From assembly GCA_035444285.1 (NCBI GenBank), contig DAOMOK010000004.1, positions 62,001-126,000 on the forward strand: 64,000 nucleotides of DNA. Reading direction: 5' to 3'. Positions 52,031 to 59,931 of the stretch are shown piece after piece. This DNA comes from CAADGU01 sp035444285 (GTDB lineage: Bacteria; Chloroflexota; Anaerolineae; Promineifilales; Promineifilaceae). A program made the position numbers and the translations under genes. The notes under the pieces are model-generated. The model saw only the letters and a program-made list of their open reading frames with translations. It was not told the DNA's origin and made no database searches. How positions within the stretch are numbered: the first letter of the stretch is position 1; every line of letters starts with the position of its first letter.

Positions 52031-55000
52031 ACCAAGACCCGTATGCCGTAACCCGTGAGCCGTTATCCGTGACCCGTTATCCGATTACGGATTACGGATT
52101 ACGGATTACGGATTACCGATTACGGATGACGCTTTCCGCTCTCCTCCTCCTCGCCTTTGCCCTGCGCCTGCACGCGCTGGCAAGCCAGAGCATCTGGTGG
52201 GACGAGGGCATCAGCCTCAATCTGGCGCGTTCGCCACTGCCCACGATTTTGGCCGACCGGCTGAACAATATCCACCCGCCGCTTTATTTCATCCTGCTCA
52301 AAGGCTGGGTGGCGCTGACCGGGCTGAACGCCTTCAGCGGCCGTTACTTTTCCACCCTCGCCAGCCTGCTACAAGTAGCCGCCGCCTACGCCGTCTGCCG
52401 CCGCTGGTTCCGTTACCCGTATACCGTTATCCGTTGTCCGTTATCCGTAATCCGTAATCCGATAACCGATAACCGATTACGGATTACCGATTACCGATTA
52501 CGGATTACGCCTCACGCCCCCCTCCTCGCCGCCTTCCTCGTCACCATCTCCCCGCTCTCCGTCATCTATGCTCAAGAAGCGCGGGTGTATGCGCTGCTGC
52601 CGCTGGCGACGCTGGCGTTGTTGGCGATGGCCTGGGAGATTAGAGATTGGAGATTAGAGATTGGAGATTCACCTTCAATCTCCCAGTCTCCCCATCTCCC
52701 AATCTCCTATTGGCTCATCTTTGCTCTTGTCGAATGGTTGGCTCTGCATCTGCATTATGTGATGGTGTTTCTGGCGGCGTATGTGAGCGGTTGGCTGCTG
52801 CTGGTATTCTTGAAGGAACAGCGGTGGCGTGATTTACGCCGTTTGGTGCTGACGCAGGTGGTGGTAGGGTTAGCCTGTTTGCCCTGGTTCACGGCCGTGC
52901 TGCGCAACTGGACGGCCGTGCAAGCTGAAGCCAATGCCGGTACCTACCTGGCCGAACCGGCCCCGCTCGATTTTCTGCTCAAGCAGGTGTGGGTCTTCCA
53001 CCACACCGGCCTCACTGCCGCCCTGTCCCGCCCCGGCGTCTGGGAACTGTCTGCGCTACTGCTGCTGGTCACGGCCACTTCGATTGGACTCAGTGCAAGC
53101 GTACTCACCCTCCTCCGCCTGACCGTTGCCCGTAATCCGTATCCCGTAAACCGTAACCCGATCACGCATCACGTATCACGCATCACGCATCACGGATTAC
53201 GGATTACCGATTACCTCTTTCGCCTCCTCCTGCAATGGCTGCTGCCGCTCAGTGCCGCGCTGCTGGTCTGGACGGTGCGCTCCTTTTCCCACCCGCGTTA
53301 TATTGCCTTTGCCGCTATCAGCTTTATTCCCCTGGCTGCATATCTGATCGCGCCCGGCGTCGCTGCCCGTAACCGGGTCATTCGCCTGGCGGAACGATTG
53401 CTGGCCTTCACCCTTTTGCTGTCGCTGCTCATTTTGTCTGGCGTGGGGTTAGCTTTGTACTTCTTTGATCCACAAACGGCGAAAGATGACATGCGCGGCG
53501 CAGCGGTTTATCTGGAGCAGACGTTGACGGCCGTTGACCTGATTATTGTGCCGGATGCGGGCTGGGCTTTCCCGTTGGAATATGACGGCGACACGGCCGT
53601 TGTCATGCCCCAACTGGCTGATTCCGATAGTTTATGGGCGCGGTTGGGTGAATGGACGGCCGTGCCCCATCGCCGTATTGCCCTGGTTTCTGCCGACGGT
53701 GGGCTGGCGCAGGGGCCGCCCATCGTCCGTTTTGCGCTGGAACAGGCGGGATCACTGGTGGAGACACGGCCGTTTGCCGGCCTCATCGTGCAAATTTACG
53801 AAATGAATCAACCGGCCACACCGCCCGATTGGACGCCGCTCGATGCCTGGTTTGGCCCGTTGCAATTGACGGGTGCCTGGGTGGAACCGGCGATGGCGGG
53901 GGACACGGCCGTCACCCTGGCCTTGCGTTGGCAGTTGCACCAACCCTTAGCTGACCGGGACACGGTCGTGCTGCAATTGCTCGATGCTTACGGCCTGCCG
54001 CTGGCGCAGTGGGATGAGATATTGGTGGCGGGCGACGGCCGTCCCACAGAATTGTGGGCAGCGGGTGAAGTGGTAACGACCACCCACGTCTTGCCCCTGC
54101 CCTGGGGCACACAGCCGCAGCCGGTGACGCTGCGCCTGGGGGTGAACGGCCGTGCCGTCGGCCCCATCGAAGCGCATAACGCCGCCGGGCAGTCACAAGG
54201 CATGATGTTGGAATTGCCACAGGTCATTGCCTTGCAGCCCGCCAACCGGCCCGGCGGCAACCCGTATGGCCTGTCGCCGGAACTGCCCCGGTTGCCGGAG
54301 CCGGTGAGCGTGGCGGATGGGTTGTGGCTCACGGCCGTGGGCCAGGATCGCGGGCAGATCGGCGGCGGGCAGCTTTTGCGGGTAGCCCTGGAATGGCAGG
54401 CCACATCGCTGTCACCGACGCTGAACCCTCATTTGCAACTGGTACAAAACGGGCAAGTATTGGCAGGTGTGCCGGTTACAACACTGTTTCCGACTGACCA
54501 ATGGCGGATAGGTGAGGTCGTGCTGGAACATCATCTATTGGCAATTCCGGCGGGGGTGGCGAGTGGCACGGCCGTGTTGTTGTTGTCGCTCGATGGGCAG
54601 CAAATCCCTATCGGACAGGTGGAAATCATCGCTTCTGACCACAATTTCACGCCGCCCACGCCGCAGACGCCGCTGGAGGCCACATTTGGCGATATAGCCC
54701 GGCTGATCGGGTTTGATGCGCCTTCTCAAGTTGTGGCCGGTGAACCAATCCCGCTGACATTGTATTGGCAGGCGGTGGGCGAGGGCGGGCCGGTGGCTTA
54801 TACGGTGTTTGCGCATGTATTGGCGGCGGACGGCCGTCTCATCGGCCAACACGACGCACCCCCGGCCAACGGCGAACGCCCCACCACCGGTTGGCTGGCG
54901 GGTGAATATATCACCGACGCCCACGCCATTACCTTCCGCGAACCGGATTACACCGGCCCGGCGCACATTGCCGTGGGCCTGTATGATCCGGCGACGGGGG

Positions 55001-55074
55001 CGCGTTTGCCCCTGGCGGGCGGTGGGGATATGGTGGTACTGCCGGGAGGGGTGGAGGTAATCGGTGAACGGTAA
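52027..55074 (+). CDS. GT-C (GT39-like) membrane glycosyltransferase carrying four translated repeat tracts
   Basis: 1015 residues. GT-C signature SIWWDEGISLNLARS (loop 1 Asp-Glu), HPPLYFILLKGW, then many membrane segments and C-terminal beta-sandwich modules homologous to those of the upstream gene (LTLYWQAVG, WLAGEYITDAHAITF). Four stretches are translated 7-nt repeat tracts with heptad peptides such as ITDYGLR and ITHHVSR: at the N-terminus, at about 130-165, 203-227 and 366-396. They fall at the start or between membrane segments. GGAG before the overlapping GTG supports the long start; ATG 52126 would skip tract 1. If this is a functional gene, the loops tolerate the inserts. Confidence 0.75.
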   Translation: MNQDPYAVTREPLSVTRYPITDYGLRITDYRLRMTLSALLLLAFALRLHALASQSIWWDEGISLNLARSPLPTILADRLNNIHPPLYFILLKGWVALTGLNAFSGRYFSTLASLLQVAAAYAVCRRWFRYPYTVIRCPLSVIRNPITDNRLRITDYRLRITPHAPLLAAFLVTISPLSVIYAQEARVYALLPLATLALLAMAWEIRDWRLEIGDSPSISQSPHLPISYWLIFALVEWLALHLHYVMVFLAAYVSGWLLLVFLKEQRWRDLRRLVLTQVVVGLACLPWFTAVLRNWTAVQAEANAGTYLAEPAPLDFLLKQVWVFHHTGLTAALSRPGVWELSALLLLVTATSIGLSASVLTLLRLTVARNPYPVNRNPITHHVSRITHHGLRITDYLFRLLLQWLLPLSAALLVWTVRSFSHPRYIAFAAISFIPLAAYLIAPGVAARNRVIRLAERLLAFTLLLSLLILSGVGLALYFFDPQTAKDDMRGAAVYLEQTLTAVDLIIVPDAGWAFPLEYDGDTAVVMPQLADSDSLWARLGEWTAVPHRRIALVSADGGLAQGPPIVRFALEQAGSLVETRPFAGLIVQIYEMNQPATPPDWTPLDAWFGPLQLTGAWVEPAMAGDTAVTLALRWQLHQPLADRDTVVLQLLDAYGLPLAQWDEILVAGDGRPTELWAAGEVVTTTHVLPLPWGTQPQPVTLRLGVNGRAVGPIEAHNAAGQSQGMMLELPQVIALQPANRPGGNPYGLSPELPRLPEPVSVADGLWLTAVGQDRGQIGGGQLLRVALEWQATSLSPTLNPHLQLVQNGQVLAGVPVTTLFPTDQWRIGEVVLEHHLLAIPAGVASGTAVLLLSLDGQQIPIGQVEIIASDHNFTPPTPQTPLEATFGDIARLIGFDAPSQVVAGEPIPLTLYWQAVGEGGPVAYTVFAHVLAADGRLIGQHDAPPANGERPTTGWLAGEYITDAHAITFREPDYTGPAHIAVGLYDPATGARLPLAGGGDMVVLPGGVEVIGER
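52037..52128. repeat. ATTACGG-type 7-nt tract 1 inside the glycosyltransferase gene
   Basis: CGTTATC/CGTGACC words then GGATTAC copies at the 5' end of the frame. Confidence 0.8.
52411..52517. repeat. 7-nt tract 2 inside the glycosyltransferase gene
   Basis: CGTTATC, CGTAATC, CGATAAC and CGATTAC words, no frame break. Confidence 0.8.
52635..52708. repeat. GAGATTG-type tract 3, palindromic
   Basis: GAGATTG/GAGATTA copies run into CAATCTCC words, a hairpin-capable inverted arrangement within the frame. Confidence 0.8.
53123..53214. repeat. 7-nt tract 4 inside the glycosyltransferase gene
   Basis: CGTAATC/CGTAAAC words, then ATCACGC copies, then ATTACGG copies: three repeat types in one tract. 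Confidence 0.8.
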
Positions 55075-56983
55075 TCGGTATTGGTGGGTCTATCTGGCGC
55101 TAACGGCCGTGCTGCTGGCGACGGTGTTGGTCTATGCCTCCTCGCTGGCGTTTGCTTTCATCTGGGATGACCCGCTTTGGTTTGGGCATGCTCTGGGCAA
55201 GGCGTGGTGGCAAACGCTGCTGCCCAACGCCGATTTCCAGTTTTACCGCCCGCTGACCATGCTCTACTTCTGGCTCTTCCGGCGCGCCGATGGCACATTT
55301 GCCATTGCAGTGGCGCATGGGTTTCAAATAGGGTTCCATCTGCTGAATGTGGCCCTGGCCTTTGCCATCAGCCGCCGGTTGGGATTGGGGTGGGGGGTGG
55401 CCGTGGCGGCAGCGGCGCTGTTTGCTTTTTACCCGATGGCCTATCAGGCGGTGGCCTGGGCCGCGCCACAGCAGCCGCTCACGGCCGTGTGGCAGAACGC
55501 CGCCTGGTTGTGTTATTTCTGGGCACGGCCGTTGCACCCCATCCCTCCGCCACGCCGCGCCCGTTGGGGGCTGGTCGCCAGCCTGCTCTTTTTTGCCCTG
55601 GCTCTGGCAACACAAGAAAGCAGCGTCACGGTAGCGGTGGTGCCCCTGTTGTATGAACTGCTGCTGCGCCATACCTGGGTGCAGGGGCGGTCAATGGGTG
55701 GCTGGTTACGGCCGTATGCCTGGGCGCTGGTGTATCCGGTAATGGCAGCGGGGTACGTGCTGGTCTGGCTGGCGGTGCCGCGCAAGGCGGGCATTACCGG
55801 CGCGTTTTTTGATGCGCGTAATCTGGCTTACGTGCTACAAGGTATGGCCTTTCCCCTGTTTGGGCGGCCGCAGGGGTATGCGCCGGATGCGGTGTGGAGC
55901 GAGTGGCTGGTGGCGAGTGTGGCCCTGGCGGGCGTGGCGGCGCTGCTGGTTTTGGCCGCCTGGCGCGGACGGGGCCGCGTGGCGTTGTTTGGCCTGGGCT
56001 GGGCGTTGGCGGCGGTGCTGCCCATGCTGGTGGGGCTGGGTTTTGCTTATGTGGCGCTGGCAGCGCGGTTGCTTTATGCGCCGGCGTTGGGCATTTGCCT
56101 GTTGTGGGCCTGTGCCCTCTGGCCGCGAATGGGGGAACGGCGTTGGGTGCAGGTGGGCAGCGTGTTGGCGATAGGGCTGATTTTGCTGCAAAGCGCCTGG
56201 CTGCTGCGCCAGTTTGAAGCGGTGTGGCAGCAGGGAACCGACCATTTGCGGGCGGCGGTGGCGGTATTGGATGAGGCGGGCGACGGCCGTCTCCTTTTCC
56301 TCAATTTCCCCGACAGGTATGCGCCGACTCGGCCGCCGTACCCGGTGGGGTATTGGGGGCTGACGCTGGCGCCGGTGGTGGTGGAACTGGCCGATTTTCA
56401 GCGGGTATGGACGGGTGGTCGGGCGGAGTCGTTGTCCCGTGCTATGCCCTGGCTGGACCAGGCGGAGCGCGAAAATGGCGATTTCACGGTGGATATGCGT
56501 GGCGTGATTGTGCCGCCGGATGAACTGGTGGCGCTGGCGGCGGATGCGGATGCGGATGGGGTGTATGTGTCGCGGTATGGGGTGGACGGCCGTTGGCAGT
56601 TGCAGTATGCGGGCCGGTTAGAGTCGGGTATGGCTGATGGTTGCCCGGTAGCCCTGATTGGCGAAGCAGTCTGTCTGCATGAGGCGCAGGTGGTGGAGAC
56701 GGCTGATGGGTATGAGGTGACGCTGGTGTGGTCTACGGCCGTGCCGCTGCCGCCACACCTGACCATCTTTGCCCATCTGGGCCTGCCCGGCCAGCCGCCC
56801 CTGGCCCAGGCGGACGGCGATACCTGGCGCGGCGCGCTGCCGCTGGCAAACTGGCCGCCGGGTGTGCGCATCGTCGAGCAGCGCAGCCTGCCCCGCCCGG
56901 CGCTGGATGGCCTGGCGCTGACGGTGGGCGTGTATAACTGGGTAGACGGGCAGAGATTGGGGGAGGTGGCGGTGAGCAGGTGA
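55064..56983 (+). CDS. GT-C-like polytopic membrane protein
   Basis: 639 residues. Opening membrane segment, then FIWDDPLWFGHALG (Asp-Asp where GT39/83 proteins have Asp-Glu), FYRPLTMLYFWLF and about 11 segments to residue 390; the last 230 residues are outside and end in a beta-sandwich. It resembles PMT/O-mannosyl-transferase-like GT-C proteins (the YRPL motif of TMTC-type enzymes). GTG start overlaps the previous gene by 11 bp, so three genes form one operon. Confidence 0.65.
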   Translation: MNGNRYWWVYLALTAVLLATVLVYASSLAFAFIWDDPLWFGHALGKAWWQTLLPNADFQFYRPLTMLYFWLFRRADGTFAIAVAHGFQIGFHLLNVALAFAISRRLGLGWGVAVAAAALFAFYPMAYQAVAWAAPQQPLTAVWQNAAWLCYFWARPLHPIPPPRRARWGLVASLLFFALALATQESSVTVAVVPLLYELLLRHTWVQGRSMGGWLRPYAWALVYPVMAAGYVLVWLAVPRKAGITGAFFDARNLAYVLQGMAFPLFGRPQGYAPDAVWSEWLVASVALAGVAALLVLAAWRGRGRVALFGLGWALAAVLPMLVGLGFAYVALAARLLYAPALGICLLWACALWPRMGERRWVQVGSVLAIGLILLQSAWLLRQFEAVWQQGTDHLRAAVAVLDEAGDGRLLFLNFPDRYAPTRPPYPVGYWGLTLAPVVVELADFQRVWTGGRAESLSRAMPWLDQAERENGDFTVDMRGVIVPPDELVALAADADADGVYVSRYGVDGRWQLQYAGRLESGMADGCPVALIGEAVCLHEAQVVETADGYEVTLVWSTAVPLPPHLTIFAHLGLPGQPPLAQADGDTWRGALPLANWPPGVRIVEQRSLPRPALDGLALTVGVYNWVDGQRLGEVAVSR

Positions 56984-57011
56984 GGGGGTGAGGAGGTGAG
57001 GGGGTGAGGAG
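56970..57011. repeat. GTGAGGGG-type 8-nt repeat tract
   Basis: GTGAGCAG, GTGAGGGG and GTGAGGAG words spanning the stop codon of the third glycosyltransferase gene. Confidence 0.7.
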
Positions 57012-57060
57012 GGATTTGTTCAATCTTCCAGTCTCATTAGATCTAAATTCTGAGAAAAAT

Positions 57061-57164
57061 GTTATTCCGAGGTCTTCCGAGGAATCCCTACGGCACAGTT
57101 CTAAGGGATTCCTCACGCCGAAGACTAGCCTGCCCTGAGCTTACCGAAGGGTTCGGAATGACAG
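57061..57164. repeat. Palindromic dispersed element, copy 2
   Basis: Carries GAGGAATCCC/GGGATTCCTC arms and the GTTCGGAATGACA end seen at 10534-10620; between convergent glycosyltransferase genes, where it could also end transcription. Confidence 0.6.
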
Positions 57165-57195
57165 GTTATATGGGATCTACTGAGTCTCTCAATCT

Positions 57196-58902
57196 CTAAT
57201 TCTCCCGTTCATAAATGATCGCCTGGATGTGTAATTCCTGACGGCCGTTGGCCTGCCCCCATTCATCTTGTGTGTAGAAGGGGATGATGAATTGGCGGCG
57301 GGTTGTTTCGTCGAAGCCGTTTTCGATGACGGCCGTGTAATCGGGCCAGGCGGGCGCGCCCCAGGGGCCTCCTTCCAGCACCACCACATACGCCGCCTGG
57401 CTCTCGGCCAGTTGATGGCGGAAACGGGCCAGATTGTCCGGCGTGGCCGGAGAGAGAACGGCCGAGGGAATTGTCCAGGTAGCCTGGCTGGTGGTTGCCA
57501 ACCGCCAGGTCAAGGCGGCGGCGCTGAATTGATCCCAGGGGTTGACCAGGAAGAAGCGGGCGTCTGGTGGGATTTTACTTTGCAGCCAGCCGGCCAGGTC
57601 GTTCAGGGCGGGGTGGGTTTCAATTTCCACTGTCAGGGTGTCGCTAAATTGGCGAAAACGGTCGGGCAGGGTGCGGACGCTTTGCCCTGCCGCCAGCAAC
57701 AGCAGCCCGGCGAGCAGGAGGATGGCGGCGCGCTGCCAGGTGGGGGCTTGCGGCCAGTGGCGGCGGGTGAGGTGCAAGGTATGGGTGAGCATCACGGCCG
57801 TGAGCAGATGCAGCGTGGGCACAAAGGTGGCAATAAAGCGGGGGTTGAAGGGGTGATTGATGAACATGATCAGCGCCATGCCCGCCAGGAAATAGAGTAG
57901 CAGCAGCCGGATGCCGGGATTGCGCCAGTTGGCAAAGGCCCAGATCAGCCCGGCCAGATTGACCAGGGCGAACAGCGGCGCGGGCGTCTCGTGCTGCGCC
58001 AGGCTGAGCGGGTAGTAAGCCAATCCGCGCCAGGAGAGCCAGGCGGCGTTGCCGGCTAAGGGTTGGGCATAGTCCACCGCGCCGCTGAGGTTGCCGGGGC
58101 GGGCCAGCCAGAGCAGCAGCGCCAGTATGAGGGGCCCGAAGAGGTAGAGCCAGCGGCGTGATGCGTGATGCGTGATGCGTGACGTGTGATGCGTGACGTG
58201 TGATGCGTGGTGCGTGATGCGTGATGCGTGACGGAATGTGCTGGCGGCAAGGGTAAGTTCGGTCAGGGCAACGGCCGTGAGGGTGACGGCGCCGTAGGTG
58301 TATTTGGTGAGGATGGTGAGGGTGAGCAGCAGGCTGGTGAGCAGGAGGCGGGCGGGGGACGGCCGTTTGAGTACACGCAGATAAGCCCACAAGGCCAGTA
58401 TACTGACGAGCAATCCCGGCATTTCCAGCATCACCAGCGCGCCGTTGATGAGCGCGGAGTGCATGGTTAGCGTCAGCGTGGCGGCGATGAGGCCGCTGAG
58501 CCAGCCGTATCTCTGGTCAATTTCCAGGCAGATGGCGTAGAGGACGGGCGCAACCAGGAAGAGGGAAATGGCGCTAAAGAGGCGGGCGGTCACGGCCGTG
58601 CCGCCCCACAGCAAAAAGACCAGCGCCTTGAGCCAGGTGACACCCGGCGGATAAAAGTTCTGCGCGGCGAAAATGCGGCCAAAACTGCCCAGGTCGCCCG
58701 CGCCCAGGGCCAGCGCCATCTGCTGCGCGGGCAAGGCGTGGTTGGCTTCGTCGGCGTCGAACGGGAATTGTTGGAAGGCGAGGATGTGGTGGATGAGGAA
58801 GATCAGCACGGCCGTGTCCAATACCAATACCAGCAGCAACCCCCACCAGGCGCGACGGCGATTGGCGGGGGATGGGGGAATGGGCGCTTGGGCGGCGGGC
58901 AT
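57196..58902 (-). CDS. GT39-like membrane glycosyltransferase
   Basis: 568 residues. Membrane segment about 19-40, FPFDADEANHALPAQQ (loop 1 acidic pair), NFYPPGVTWLKAL, and ten or so further segments; the C-terminal 150 residues are outside. HASRITHHASHVTHHTS at about 224-248 is translated from an ATGCGTG (ATCACGC) 7-nt tract within a cytoplasmic or external loop. Convergent with the three-gene operon. Confidence 0.75.
   Translation of the reverse strand: MPAAQAPIPPSPANRRRAWWGLLLVLVLDTAVLIFLIHHILAFQQFPFDADEANHALPAQQMALALGAGDLGSFGRIFAAQNFYPPGVTWLKALVFLLWGGTAVTARLFSAISLFLVAPVLYAICLEIDQRYGWLSGLIAATLTLTMHSALINGALVMLEMPGLLVSILALWAYLRVLKRPSPARLLLTSLLLTLTILTKYTYGAVTLTAVALTELTLAASTFRHASRITHHASHVTHHTSRITHHASRRWLYLFGPLILALLLWLARPGNLSGAVDYAQPLAGNAAWLSWRGLAYYPLSLAQHETPAPLFALVNLAGLIWAFANWRNPGIRLLLLYFLAGMALIMFINHPFNPRFIATFVPTLHLLTAVMLTHTLHLTRRHWPQAPTWQRAAILLLAGLLLLAAGQSVRTLPDRFRQFSDTLTVEIETHPALNDLAGWLQSKIPPDARFFLVNPWDQFSAAALTWRLATTSQATWTIPSAVLSPATPDNLARFRHQLAESQAAYVVVLEGGPWGAPAWPDYTAVIENGFDETTRRQFIIPFYTQDEWGQANGRQELHIQAIIYEREN
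58156..58233. repeat. ATCACGC-type 7-nt tract inside a glycosyltransferase gene
   Basis: About ten GCGTGAT/GCGTGAC copies; translated on the minus strand as repeated ITHHASR peptides. Confidence 0.8.
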
Positions 58903-58956
58903 AGCCCGTTATTGTGGCGCAGTTTGGGAGGTGGGGCAACCGGGGAAAAGAGGGGT

Positions 58957-59091
58957 TAATGTTAGCGTCTCGAAGTTTTCGCCACTCCTTTAAGACTACA
59001 ACGGACGGGGAAATAAGCTGATAAATATCCAGAGGGGAATCCGTTCATTTCTTTATCCGTTGTAGTCATGGCGAAAAACTAAAAACATTAC
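58957..59091. repeat. 130-bp palindromic element, copy 2
   Basis: Core GACTACAACGGA ... TCCGTTGTAGTC with the same interior words as 26310-26439 (GAAATAAGC, CCAGAG, ATTTCTTTATCCG). Flanks differ. Lies at the border of the toxin-antitoxin/HNH-NACHT island. Confidence 0.7.
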
Positions 59092-59098
59092 CGGTCAA

Positions 59099-59377
59099 TT
59101 ATGTCGTCACGGTAAGTTTAACGCCTAAACTGTGAAGAACTTTGAGGATCGTGTCGTATCGCGGTTTTGCTCCGGGAGCAAGCGCCTTATAAAGACTCTC
59201 CCGGCCAAGACCTGTACTTTGGGCAATGGCGCTCATACCCCGTGCTTTGGCAACATCGGCAATAGCGGCTAAAAAGACATCAGGATTTTCGTCTTCAAGC
59301 GCGGCCGTGAGATATTCGGCGATCATTTCTTCGCTGTCTAAATAGTCAGCGGCGTCAAATTTTGAAAACTTTTCCAT
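59099..59377 (-). CDS. Addiction-module antidote protein (HigA-like)
   Basis: 92 residues; DAADYLDSEEMIAEYLTAAL and a helix-turn-helix (MSAIAQSTGLGRESLYKAL) are the landmarks of the family of HTH antidotes paired with RelE/HigB-like toxins. Downstream of the toxin by 6 bp, the usual HigBA order. It should neutralise the toxin and bind the operator upstream. Confidence 0.85.
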   Translation of the reverse strand: MEKFSKFDAADYLDSEEMIAEYLTAALEDENPDVFLAAIADVAKARGMSAIAQSTGLGRESLYKALAPGAKPRYDTILKVLHSLGVKLTVTT

Positions 59378-59383
59378 AACCAG

Positions 59384-59680
59384 TTATTCCTCTATTGATT
59401 TTGCCAATACTTTTGCCTTCTTTATGTCCCGGCTTTGAGAAGATTTGTCTCCACCCACAAGCAGCAAAATTAACAATCGTCCTCTCTGAGTAAAATACAG
59501 CCGGTACCCAGGCCCATAATGGATTCGCATTTCACTGATACCTTCTCCGACCGGCTGGACATCGCCCAGGTTGCCCAGTTCGGCCGATCTGATCCGGGCA
59601 ATAATACGCGCTTTGCCCTTAACGTCCTTTAACTGTGCCAGCCATTTGTCAAACTCGTCAGAGCGGAGAACGGTGTACAC
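59384..59680 (-). CDS. RelE/HigB-like toxin of a type II toxin-antitoxin pair
   Basis: 98 residues; FDKWLAQLKDVKGKARIIARIRSAELGNLGD and YGPGYRLYFTQRG are typical of this phage-derived Gp49/HigB-like group, which cleaves mRNA on the ribosome. GTG start lying about 7 bases after the -10, so likely leaderless. The pair borders the HNH-NACHT gene and may stabilise that island. Confidence 0.85.
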   Translation of the reverse strand: MYTVLRSDEFDKWLAQLKDVKGKARIIARIRSAELGNLGDVQPVGEGISEMRIHYGPGYRLYFTQRGRLLILLLVGGDKSSQSRDIKKAKVLAKSIEE

Positions 59681-59687
59681 GATTCAT

Positions 59688-59716
59688 ATTGTATCCAAGT
59701 GGATACAAGTTGACAA
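59688..59716 (-). promoter_or_regulatory. Toxin-antitoxin promoter with embedded operator
   Basis: Minus strand: -35 TTGTCA (59716-59711), 17-bp spacer, -10 TACAAT (59693-59688). A perfect inverted repeat TTGTATCC-N4-GGATACAA (59689-59708) occupies the spacer and the -10, ideal for repression by the antidote. Confidence 0.7.
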
Positions 59717-59736
59717 GATGAGAAACGTATATACCC

Positions 59737-59765
59737 ATTGGTTCAATCTGGCCGATTGAACCAAT
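59737..59765. terminator. Hairpin between the HNH-NACHT gene and the toxin-antitoxin promoter
   Basis: ATTGGTTCAATC pairs perfectly with GATTGAACCAAT across TGGCC; no clear T-run. Could end transcription of the HNH-NACHT gene, about 170 bp downstream of its stop. Confidence 0.4.
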
Positions 59766-59931
59766 AGGTAAAGGGGAAGGGGGTAGGGGAGGTTGACGGC
59801 CGTCGCATTATCTCACTCGTGCGCGTCCCCCCGGCCTGTTCATATTGGCTGCTGTCCTTGCCATAGGCCACACCCACCCCGGCTAACATGCTTTAGCTCT
59901 TGATAAACGTGCCTTAGCTTTTTGTTCAAGT

